Below, in pieces: positions 22,727-31,100 of a stretch of DNA of 41,080 nt. Made by a program: the position numbers and the translations under genes. Source of the stretch: Alphaproteobacteria bacterium (GTDB lineage Bacteria > Pseudomonadota > Alphaproteobacteria > JAEULC01). Numbering within the stretch: the stretch's first letter is position 1; every line of letters starts with the position of its first letter. The stretch covers positions 1-41,080 of the forward strand of contig JAKLKW010000018.1 of the NCBI GenBank assembly GCA_023150455.1, in the 5' to 3' direction. The notes below the pieces were generated by a model that did not search any database, was not told the origin of the DNA, and worked only from the letters and a program-made list of their open reading frames with translations.

Positions 22727-23863
22727 GTGAGCTTCGATCTGATTCTCAAAGGCGGCCGGGTCGTGGACCCGAGCCAGAACATCGACGCCGTGCGCGACGT
22801 GGCCTTCGCCGACGGCAAGGTCGCCGCGATCGGCGAGGGTTTGAGCGGCGCCAAGGCGACGCGCGACGTCAAGGGACGCATCGTCGCGCCCGGGCTGATC
22901 GACATCCATACGCATGTCTACTGGGGCGGCACGTCGCTCGGCGTCGACCCCGTGGCCGTGGCGCTGCGCAGCGCGGTGACCACGCTGATCGACGCGGGCT
23001 CGGCCGGGGCGGGGAATTTCCCGGGCTTCCGGCGCCACATCATCGAGCCGAGCCCGATCCGCATCCTGGCGTACCTGAACATCTCGTTCCCCGGCATCTT
23101 CGCCTTCTCCAAGCCGGTGATGGTCGGCGAGTCGACCGATATCCGCCTGCTCGAGCCGAACGAATGCGTGCGCGTCGCGCGCGAGAACCGGGATCTGGTG
23201 GTCGGCGTCAAGGTGCGCGTCGGCGGCGTGGCCAGCGGGCCCAATGGCGCGACGCCGCTCTACCTCGCGCTCGACGCGGCCGACGAGCTCGGCATGCCGG
23301 TCATGGCGCATCTCGACCGTCTGCCGCCGACGCGCCACGAGGTGCTGCCGCACCTGCGCGCGGGCGACGTGCTGACCCATTGCTTCCGTCCGTTCCCGAA
23401 CGCGCCGGTCACGGGCGACGGGCGGATGCGCGCCGAGGTGCTCGAGGCGCGCGCACGCGGCGTGCTGTTCGACATCGGCCACGGCGGCGGCTCGTTCGCC
23501 TTCCGCACCGCGCGCGCCGCGCTCGCGCACGGCTTCCCGCCCGACATCATCAGCAGCGACGTGCATACGCTCAGCATCGACGGGCCGGCCTTCGACCAGC
23601 TCGTCACCATGTCGAAGCTGCTTTGCCTCGGCATGGGCCTGGGCGACGTCGTGCGCGCCTCGACCGAGACGCCCGCCCGCGCCATCCGCCGGCCCGAGCT
23701 CGGCACGCTGAAGCCCGGCAGCGTCGGCGACGCCTCGGTGCTCGACCTCGTCGGCGGCGAGTTCGACTATGTCGACGTGGTCGGCGAGGCGGTCAAAGGC
23801 GACAAGCGCCTGTTCCCCGCCGGCATGGTGGTCGGCGGCAAGTGGATGGACGCGCAGGCGTAA
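22727..23863 (+). CDS. Amidohydrolase/deacetylase family metallohydrolase
   Basis: The 378-residue protein belongs to the amidohydrolase superfamily, in the deacetylase-like branch related to N-acyl amino acid and dihydroorotase-like enzymes. Metal-binding residues are visible: H61 and H63 in IDIHTHVY, the probable carboxylated lysine K162 in VVGVKVRVGG, H195 in MAHLD, H218 in LTHCF, and the Asp in ISSDVHT near 281. The start is a GTG preceded by AAGGGGA. It is divergent from the binding protein/dpaL unit, with a 114-base shared promoter region. The substrate is unknown; removing an acyl group before the lyase acts is possible. Confidence 0.88.
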   Translation: MSFDLILKGGRVVDPSQNIDAVRDVAFADGKVAAIGEGLSGAKATRDVKGRIVAPGLIDIHTHVYWGGTSLGVDPVAVALRSAVTTLIDAGSAGAGNFPGFRRHIIEPSPIRILAYLNISFPGIFAFSKPVMVGESTDIRLLEPNECVRVARENRDLVVGVKVRVGGVASGPNGATPLYLALDAADELGMPVMAHLDRLPPTRHEVLPHLRAGDVLTHCFRPFPNAPVTGDGRMRAEVLEARARGVLFDIGHGGGSFAFRTARAALAHGFPPDIISSDVHTLSIDGPAFDQLVTMSKLLCLGMGLGDVVRASTETPARAIRRPELGTLKPGSVGDASVLDLVGGEFDYVDVVGEAVKGDKRLFPAGMVVGGKWMDAQA

Positions 23864-23884
23864 GGAAGCGCCAGCAGCGAGCAT

Positions 23885-23988
23885 TTCATCCTTCGAGACG
23901 CTCGCTCCTCAGGATGACGGCCTCGTTGGGTCACCGAAGAATCGCGCCATCCCGAGGAGGCCGCGCAGCGGCCGTCTCGAAGGATGAA
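23885..23988. repeat. Long-range palindromic intergenic repeat
   Basis: TTCATCCTTCGAGACG (23885-23900) is the exact reverse complement of CGTCTCGAAGGATGAA (23973-23988). Between them are two shorter CCTC/GGATGAC-type arms. The text is of the dispersed CATCCTTCGAGACG repeat kind common in alphaproteobacteria. It lies between converging genes. Confidence 0.85.
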
Positions 23989-23996
23989 TGGCGCGA

Positions 23997-25409
23997 TCAC
24001 GCCACCCGGACATGCGCCATCATGCCGCCCTGCTGGTGATCCAGGATGTGGCAGTGGAACATCCAGTCGCCCGGGTTGTCGGCGACGAAGGCGATGTCGA
24101 TCTTCTCGCGCGGCTGCATCAGCACCGTGTCGCGCCACTCGCGCAGCCTCGAGGGCTGGCCGTTGACGCTCAGCACGCGGAACGCATGGCCGTGCAGGTG
24201 GATCGGATGCGGCCAGGACGTGTCGTTGGCCATGGCCAGCACGCAGCTCGTCCCGCGCCGCAAGGTGAGGAACGGCTGGACGTCGTGCTGCCCGTCGTGG
24301 TCGCCGGCGGCCACGCCGTTGACGGCCCAGGCCTTGCCGCGCTCGATCAGCGCGCGCGGATCGAGGCGCTCGCCGTCGAGCGTGGCTGCCGTCATGCCGC
24401 CCATGGCGCCGCCGCTGAACACCACCTCGCGCCGTTCCGCCCGGTCGAGGTCGGGCTCGGGCAGCTTGTTGGCGGGCAGGCGGAAGAACGCCTGCGGCGG
24501 CCGGTCGCGCCGGCGGCGGTCGTCGTAGACCAGATCGACCAGGCGGTACTCGCGCCCGCGATACCAGGTGTCGACGACCTGGTAGCGTTCGCCCGGCATG
24601 CCGGCGGCATCGAGCAGGATGTCGGCGCGCATGCCCGGGCCCAGCACGATGCGCCCGCCCTCGGGCGGCTGCGGCTCGATCGGATGCCCGTCCAGGGCGA
24701 TGACGACGGGCTGGTGGCCCTTGAACTCCAGCGCCGTCACGCGCGCCGAGGCGGCGTTGATCAGGCGCAGGCGCAGCCGTTCGCCGGCGGCGACTCGGAA
24801 GTCGTCGCGCACCTGGCCATTGAGCGTCATCGTGTTGCCGACGCGGCCGTCGTGGCTGAGGTCGCGCAGATTGCCGAAATCCGGCTGGATCCGCGCATCG
24901 CGGTCGAGGCGCCAGTCCGCCAGCACCCAGACCTCGTCGCGGTCGACCGGCGGCGGCTCGGCCTCCTCGACGATCAGCGCGCCGTAGAGTCCGCGCGCGA
25001 CCTGCTCGAAGCTGCGGCTGTGCGGATGGTACCAGTAGGTGCCGGCGTCGGGCGCGGCGAAGTCGTAGGTGAACGTCTCGCCCGGCGCGATCGGTTTCTG
25101 CGTCAGGTGCGGCACGCCGTCCATCGCGTTGGGCAGGCGGATGCCGTGCCAGTGCACGGTCGTGTCCTGGGAAAGCTCGTTGCGGACGTCGACGCGCAGG
25201 CGCGCGCCCTGCCGGATGCGGATGATCGGGCCGGGCACCGTGCCGTCGAAGCTCCACACCTCCGTGTCGGGATAGGCCGGGCCTACCAGGTTCACGCGCG
25301 CCGGCCGCGCGACCAGCGTGCGCGGCGCGGCGGCGCGCGCGGGCCAGGCATGCGCCGCGAGCGGCAGGGCGGCCGCAGCCTTCAGGAGATGGCGTCGCGT
25401 GCTTCGCAT
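23997..25409 (-). CDS. Multicopper oxidase
   Basis: The 470-residue precursor has a Tat-type leader (RSTRRHLLKAAAALPLAA), so it should be folded and exported with copper. Copper-ligand motifs are all present: VHWHGIRLPN with HWHG at 86-89, TYWYHPHS near 125-131, HPIHLHGHAF near 425, and FHCHILDHQQGGMM near the C-terminus, with the Cys of HCH serving the type 1 site. Three cupredoxin domains are expected. Likely roles are copper or phenol oxidation, as in CueO-type enzymes; the substrate is not set by sequence. It sits 24 bases upstream of a dispersed palindrome. Confidence 0.92.
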   Translation of the reverse strand: MRSTRRHLLKAAAALPLAAHAWPARAAAPRTLVARPARVNLVGPAYPDTEVWSFDGTVPGPIIRIRQGARLRVDVRNELSQDTTVHWHGIRLPNAMDGVPHLTQKPIAPGETFTYDFAAPDAGTYWYHPHSRSFEQVARGLYGALIVEEAEPPPVDRDEVWVLADWRLDRDARIQPDFGNLRDLSHDGRVGNTMTLNGQVRDDFRVAAGERLRLRLINAASARVTALEFKGHQPVVIALDGHPIEPQPPEGGRIVLGPGMRADILLDAAGMPGERYQVVDTWYRGREYRLVDLVYDDRRRRDRPPQAFFRLPANKLPEPDLDRAERREVVFSGGAMGGMTAATLDGERLDPRALIERGKAWAVNGVAAGDHDGQHDVQPFLTLRRGTSCVLAMANDTSWPHPIHLHGHAFRVLSVNGQPSRLREWRDTVLMQPREKIDIAFVADNPGDWMFHCHILDHQQGGMMAHVRVA

Positions 25410-25420
25410 GCGGCATTCTA

Positions 25421-25448
25421 GCCCTCGCCCGCCGCAGGCGGGAGGGGC
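25421..25448. repeat. Palindromic intergenic repeat, second copy of the 19784 type
   Basis: GCCCTCGCCCGCC (25421-25433) pairs with GGCGGGAGGGGC (25437-25448), with one bulge. The text resembles the element at 19784-19810. It sits between two minus-strand genes, where it could terminate the dehydrogenase transcript. Confidence 0.6.
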
Positions 25449-25449
25449 T

Positions 25450-26493
25450 CTATGATGCGCGCCCCGCCAGCATCTTCTTGAATGTCGGCCGCTCCAGCAC
25501 GGCACGGTTCACCACGTTGCGCGGCGTCTTGCCCGCGGCCAGATCGAGGATCGAGCCGACGGCGCTCGACGCGATGCCGCGGAAGCATTCGTCGGTCCAG
25601 CACAGCGAATGCGGGGTCACGATCACGTTGTCGAGCCCCAGGATCGGGTTGTCGGCCGGAGTCGGCTCCTGCTCGAACACGTCGATCGCGGCACCGGCGA
25701 TGCGGCGGTCCTTGAGCGCCCGGCAGAGCGCCTTCTCGTCGACGATCGGGCCGCGGGCGGTGTTGACGAGAAAGGCGGTCGGCTTCATGAGGCCGAGCTC
25801 GCGCTCGCCCACGAGCCCTTTCGTCTCCGCCGTCAGGGGCGTGTTGATGCACACGAAGTCCGCCGTGCGGAACACCGTGTCCTTGTCCACCAGCTTCAGC
25901 CGGATCTCCTCCATGTCGGCCGGCTTCGCGCAGGGGTCGTGGCCGATATGGACCATGTCCAGCGGCTTCAGCAGTCGGAACGCCTCGCGCCCGATGCTGC
26001 CGACGCCGATCGAGCCGACCGTCTTGCCCGTGAGGCCGATGCCCATGTGGTCGGTGCGTTCATGCCAGCGGTTCGCGCGCGTGATGCGGTCCTTGACGAA
26101 AAGCTTGTGCGACAGCGCCAGGATGAACAGCAGGATGATCGTGGCGACCGGGCGGCGCACGCCGTCCGGCGTGTTGGTCAGCGCCACGTCGGCGGCGGTG
26201 CAGGCCTCGACGTCGACATTGTCGAATCCGACGCCGTGGCGCGCGACGATCTTCAGTCGCCGGTCGGCGCGCGACAGCGACGAGGCGTCGACCCGCGGCT
26301 TCATGACGACCATCGCGTCGTAGCGGGCGGCCTGGTCGGGCGTGACCTTGGGCGTGTAGGCGTCGAGGAACTCGAAGGTCACGCCCGGCGCCGCCTCGAG
26401 CGGCTCCAGCGCGACCGGATCGAAGACGGGCTTGCCGTCCCGTCCGAGGCAATCCTGCGTGAACCCGACCCGGAACGGCTCTCTCGCTGACAT
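25450..26493 (-). CDS. D-isomer-specific 2-hydroxyacid dehydrogenase
   Basis: This 347-residue cytoplasmic enzyme has the family layout: a catalytic domain at both ends and a central Rossmann domain. The NAD motif is TVGSIGVGSIGREAFRLL. The catalytic triad is visible as R in NTARGPIVDE, E in DVFEQEPTP and H in TPHSLCWTDE. It is not typical SerA because it lacks the ACT domain, and the substrate is unknown. The start MSAREPFRVG is preceded by a weak Shine-Dalgarno. It is divergent from the desaturase-family gene. Confidence 0.92.
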   Translation of the reverse strand: MSAREPFRVGFTQDCLGRDGKPVFDPVALEPLEAAPGVTFEFLDAYTPKVTPDQAARYDAMVVMKPRVDASSLSRADRRLKIVARHGVGFDNVDVEACTAADVALTNTPDGVRRPVATIILLFILALSHKLFVKDRITRANRWHERTDHMGIGLTGKTVGSIGVGSIGREAFRLLKPLDMVHIGHDPCAKPADMEEIRLKLVDKDTVFRTADFVCINTPLTAETKGLVGERELGLMKPTAFLVNTARGPIVDEKALCRALKDRRIAGAAIDVFEQEPTPADNPILGLDNVIVTPHSLCWTDECFRGIASSAVGSILDLAAGKTPRNVVNRAVLERPTFKKMLAGRAS

Positions 26494-27317
26494 CGATGGA
26501 CTTCCCTCTCATTTGGCTTCGGGGCGGCGGTTACCTTCCGTTAACCAACCCCCGGCTGGCATCCCGCCGCGAACGGGCGGCCGCCGGCAAGGATGCGATG
26601 GAGCTTCCCCAGAACGTGCACGACTTGGCCATCAACGTGCTGGCGCACGCGCTGCGGCCGTTCGCCTATCCGCTGCTGCAGAACCAGCGCATCTTCTGGC
26701 TCTACCTGCTCACCTCGTTCGCGATCGCCGCCGCGGCCTTCGCCTACCATCACCGCGGCTCGCTCAAGCAGTTCTTCGCCCATGCCTTCCCCGCCAGCGT
26801 CTACCGCCACGGCTCGGCGAGGGTCGACTACCTCTACTTCGTCGTCAACACCGCCTCGTTCGGCCTGCTGTTCGCGCCGGTGATCATCGGCGCGCCGGCC
26901 GTCGCGCGCTTCGTGAAGGAGATGCTGGCGGCATTCGTCGGCCAGCCCGGTCTCGGCCTCGCCGATCTCGACATTTGTGGCGGATGGGGCGCCGCGCTCG
27001 CCTTGACGGTGCTTGCCGTCCTCGCCTTCGACTTCGCGATCTTCGCCGGACACCGGCTGCGGCACTTCGTGCCGACGTTGTGGGAGTTCCACAAGGTGCA
27101 CCACTCGGCCGAGGTGCTGACGCCGGTCACCGTCTATCGCATGCATCCGGTCGACGACCTGCTGATCGGCGTGCTGGTCGCGCTGTGCACGGGGGCGGTC
27201 CGCGGCGTGTTCGATTTCGCCTATGCCGGCAAGATCGCCGAGCTCACGGTGTTCAAGCTCAATCTGGTGCTCTTCCTCTTCTACGCCACCGGCAACAACC
27301 TGCGGCACAGCCATCTC

Positions 27318-27459
27318 TGGCGGCATCTTCTGGGAGCGCACCGGCGCGATCGGCGACCCGAGCCGGGCCAAGCCCGAGCGCGGGCTCAAGATGCTCGAGC
27401 TCAAGATCGGCGCGGCCTTGCGCCAGATCCGGCGCGCCTTGGTGGAGGCGGGGTCATGA
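27318..27459 (+). pseudogene. Remnant resembling a creatininase-family C-terminus
   Basis: In the frame one base away from the desaturase frame, the text SGGIFWERTGAIGDPSRAKP followed by ERGLKMLELKIGAALRQIRR ends at a TGA at 27457-27459. The TG-x-x-GDP-x-x-A-x-x-x-x-G pattern is typical of the C-terminal end of creatininase-type amidohydrolases. Only the last 45 or so residues are present and no start exists, so this appears to be the 3' end left by a deletion that fused two genes. Family assignment is tentative. Confidence 0.45.
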
Positions 27460-27548
27460 GGCAGGCCGCCTTGGGCCCGAAGCGAACCGGGCGCGGTCCC
27501 GTTTCCGGAAGGCGCGCCCGATTGGCAGAGTACGGCCTGCTCGCAGCC

Positions 27549-27565
27549 CGCCGGCGATGCCGGCG
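27549..27565 (-). terminator. Hairpin downstream of the HU gene
   Basis: CGCCGGC (27549-27555) and GCCGGCG (27559-27565) form a perfect 7-bp stem with a 3-base loop, five bases after the HU stop. No T-tract follows. Confidence 0.4.
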
Positions 27566-27570
27566 ACGGA

Positions 27571-27846
27571 TCAGCGCTTGTTGATCTTGTCCTTGATCGT
27601 CTTGGACGCCTTGAAGCGCACGGTCTTGCTGGCCTTGATGGTGATGGGCTCGCCCGTCTTCGGGTTGCGGCCCTTGCGGGCGCCGCGCTTGCCGACGCCG
27701 AAGGTGCCGAGCGTCGTGCGCACGCCCTTGCCCTTGGTCAGGGAGTCCTCGACCGCGCTGAGCACGGCCTGAACCGCGCTCTTGGCATCCTTGGCGCTGA
27801 ATCCGGTCTTCTTGGCGACGGAGGCGATGAGTTCCGTTTGGTTCAC
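27571..27846 (-). CDS. HU-family nucleoid DNA-binding protein
   Basis: This 91-residue protein has the HU fold: TELIASVAKKTGFSAKDAKS at the N-terminus, FGVGKRGARKGRNPKTGEPI across the DNA-binding arm (GRNPKTG signature), and VRFKASKTIKDKINKR at the end. It is dimeric and bends or bridges DNA. The start is the GTG of VNQTEL, with GGGGA nine bases upstream. The protein is HU-type rather than IHF by its GRNPxTG arm. A good promoter is at 27895-27922, in the gap shared with the divergent histidine kinase gene. Confidence 0.93.
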   Translation of the reverse strand: MNQTELIASVAKKTGFSAKDAKSAVQAVLSAVEDSLTKGKGVRTTLGTFGVGKRGARKGRNPKTGEPITIKASKTVRFKASKTIKDKINKR

Positions 27847-27894
27847 GTGCGTATCCCCAGCCGATGTTGTCCCAACCCCTGATCGGGTCTTGGC

Positions 27895-27922
27895 TTGATA
27901 GCGATTCCAAGGGCGAATGCAA
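27895..27922 (-). promoter_or_regulatory. Predicted promoter of the HU gene
   Basis: On the minus strand TTGCAT (27922-27917) and TATCAA (27900-27895) are separated by 16 bases, about 49 bases before the GTG start. Confidence 0.45.
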
Positions 27923-28080
27923 GGGACAGCCGGGCTTTCGCGCGTCGGACCTGCACAAAGATCAGCAAATTCAAGGTTTCCGTGCATCGGGCTGCACGGC
28001 GGCGGCGCTGGGGGCATCTTGTCGGGCCGGAGCCTGCCGGCGGGTACGATTCGGGCCGGAACGCCGGCGTCGCCGGGACC

Positions 28081-28099
28081 TTGAGGTTCCATTAACCAT
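28081..28099 (+). promoter_or_regulatory. CtrA-like box upstream of the histidine kinase
   Basis: TTGA-N7-TTAACCAT has one mismatch to TTAA-N7-TTAAC and lies about 58 bases before the kinase ATG. Confidence 0.42.
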
Positions 28100-28156
28100 T
28101 GGAGCCTTATACCTGCCGGTGATTTGCGCGGATTTGTCGCGTTCGGGAGCTGGCCC

Positions 28157-31100
28157 ATGGCCACCGCAGGGATGCGCGGCCGCATCGCGACGGGACGCGG
28201 CCTGTTCGACATGCGCAGCGCGCGCGCGGCGCTGCTGGTTGCCGCCGCCGCGACGGTCGCGGTGGCGCTGGCCGCCTGCGCGCTCGTGCTCTGGCAGGGG
28301 CGCAGCGCCACCGTGACCCGCGCCGCCGACCGCGCCGACAGCCTGGCGATGGCGCTCGAGCAGCATGCGACGCAGAACTTCCAGGCCGTGCGCCTGGTCT
28401 TCCGGCTCGTGTCCGACAATTTCACGCAGCGCTATCGCAGCGGCATCGTCGATCCCCACGGGCTGCACGACATGCTGCGCGATTTCGTGCGCAGCGCGCC
28501 GCAGGTCGGCGCGCTGATGATCCTCGACGGCGAGGGGCGGTCCATCGGCGACTCCGGCTCGGCCGTGCCGCGCCCGCTCGACGCCGCCGACCGCGACTAT
28601 TTCGTGGTCCATCGCGCCGGCGTCTTGCCCGATATCTACGTCTCGCGTCCCGTGCGCGGCCGCGTGGTGCCGGATTGGCGGATCGTCGCCAGCCAGCGTC
28701 TGAACGACGCCTCCGGCAACATGGTCGGCGTGGTGATCGCGTCGCTCAATCCGCGGACGATCGCGGAATTCTATGGCAGCCTCGACCGCGGCGGCGGCAT
28801 GGAGATCAACCTGCTGCGCAACGACGGCATGGTGCTGGTCGGCCATCCATACGAGGAGGGCGCGATCGGCCATGCCTCGGCCGAGCTGGGCAGGCTGCCC
28901 TGGGAGCCGCGCGCGTCGGGCTACGTCAAGATGGCCGGCGAGCGCGGCGACCGCCACGTGGCGTTCCGGGCGCTCGCCGATCTGCCGCTCATCGTCGCCG
29001 TCTCGTTCGATCTCGACAAGGTGCTGGCGCGCTGGCGCCGCTCGGCGGTGTACTACGCGCTGACCGCCGCCGTCGTGATATGCGTCGTCGTCGTGCTCAC
29101 CGCCGTGATGATCGCGCAGCTCAACCGCAGCGAGCGGGCCGACCGCGCGCTGGCGGCGAGCGAAGACCGCCTGGCGGACCTCGTCGATTCGATGACCGAC
29201 TGGGTGTGGGAACAGGATGCCGACCTGCGCTTCAGGCACATGTCGTCCGGCTGCGGCAACGCGCGCGTCGACGCTTTGGATACGGCGGGCTTCCTCGGCA
29301 AGCGGCGCGAGGACACCAACATCCTCGCCGATCCGGAGCTGCTTCGCCGCCATCTCGAGGATCTGCAGGCGCGCCGACCGTTCCGCGACTTCCGCGCCTC
29401 GTGGGTGCTCAAGGACGGAACCCTCGGCCACTTCTCGATCAGCGGCAAGCCGCTGTTCGACGCGGACGGCCGCTTCCTCGGCTATCGCGGCACCGGCCGC
29501 GACGTCACGGCCGAGGTCGACGCGAGCGCGCGCGCCGCGCGCAACGAGCATCTGCTGTTCGACGCGATCGAAAGCTTCCCGGAAGCCTTCGTGCTGTGGG
29601 ACGCCGACGACCGGCTGGTCGTCTGCAACGAGCGCTATCGCTCGCTGATGCCTTCCGTCGACGGCGACGACTGGGCCGGGCGCACGTTCGAGGAGATGCT
29701 GCGCGCCTGCGTTGCGGCGGGGCTGCTGCTGGAGGCGGCCGGCCGCGAGGAATCCTGGGTCGCCGAGCGCCTGGCCGGGCATCGCGATCCGGGCGAGCCG
29801 CGGGAAACCGCGCTGGCCGACGGGCGCTGGATGCTCCTGAGCGAGCGGCGGACCGTCAACGGCACGGCTGCCTTCTACATCGACATCACCAATCTGAAGA
29901 AGGCCGAGATGCGCGCCGAGGCGACCGCCGCGGAGCTCAAGCGCAGCCGCGACGTATTGCAGGCCGTCCTCGACAACGTTCCGGCGATCATCAGCGTCAA
30001 GGACCGCGACCGGCGCTATGTCCTGATGAATCGGTTCGGCGCCGAAACCTGGAATCTTCCGGTGGAGCGGATCATCGGCCGCCGGCTGGACGAATTCCAG
30101 CCGCCGGTGATGAGCGGCGAGGCCCATGCAGGCGTCGCCAGCGCGGTGCACGACCGCGACCTCGACGTCCTGCGGACCGGCGAGGCCCAACTGTTCTACG
30201 AGGACCACTGGCAGCAGTCCGACGGGTCGATACGCTACAACCTGACCAGCAAGGTGCCGCTGCGCGGCACCGCGGGCGAGGTCGAGGGCGTGCTGTCGGT
30301 GACCATGGACATCTCGCGCCAGAAGCGGGCGGAAACGCGCGCCGAGGCGGCCGCGCAGGAGCTGGCGCGCAGCCGCGACCTGCTGAAGGCCATCCTCGAC
30401 AACATGCCGGCGCGGATCAACGTCAAGGATGCCGAGCGCCGCTACATCCACGTCAATCGGGCGCATCTGAAGACCTGGGGCGTCGCCGAAACCGACATTC
30501 TCGGGAAGCGCTTCGAGGACTGCGTGATCCCGCACATAACGCCGGCCGATCACGCCGAGCGCGCGCGCCGCATCGCCGAACACGACCGGCTGATCCTCGA
30601 GCGCGAGCGGCAGGAGATCTTCTACGAGGACGTCTACGAGGGCGCGAGCGGGCAGAAGCACCACTTCGTCACCTGCAAGGTGCCGCTCTGCGGTGCGGAC
30701 GGCCGTGTCGACGCGATCCTGACGGTCGCGATGGAGATCACCGACCGCAAACGCGCCGAGCTCGAGCTGGTCGAGGCCAACCAGCGCATGGCCGATTTCG
30801 CCGAGACCTCGTCGGACTGGTTCTGGGAGACCGATGCCGAGCACCGCTTCGTGCTGATGTCGGACGGCGTGCGCATCCTCGGAACCGACCCGCGCCAGAT
30901 GATCGGACGCTCGCGCATGAACATCTCGGTCGACCGGGACAGCGACGCGGCGAAGTGGGAGGCGCACGTGACCGACCTGCGCGCGCACCGGCCGTTCCGC
31001 GCCTTCGTGTACCGCGCCGAGCTGAACGGACGGACCTGCTACATCGAGACGAGCGGCAAGCCCCTGTTCGACGCCGAGGGCCGCTTCGCCGGGTACCGCG

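Larger units (their letters stand above)
26598..27584 (+). pseudogene. Truncated sterol desaturase/fatty acid hydroxylase-family gene
   Basis: Residues 1-241 are a good sterol desaturase-family protein with several membrane helices. It has the diiron His boxes HRLRH (152-156) and HKVHH (165-169), then GNNLRHSHLW at 232-241. Family members continue after this with another conserved block ending in a QHQxHH box and a soluble tail. Here that block is absent: from about 27320 the frame becomes an Arg-rich text with no resemblance, stopping at 27584. The third His box is therefore lost, so a functional diiron centre is unlikely. AAGGA precedes the ATG at 26598. The break coincides with a sequence resembling another protein family (see 27318). 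Confidence 0.72.
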
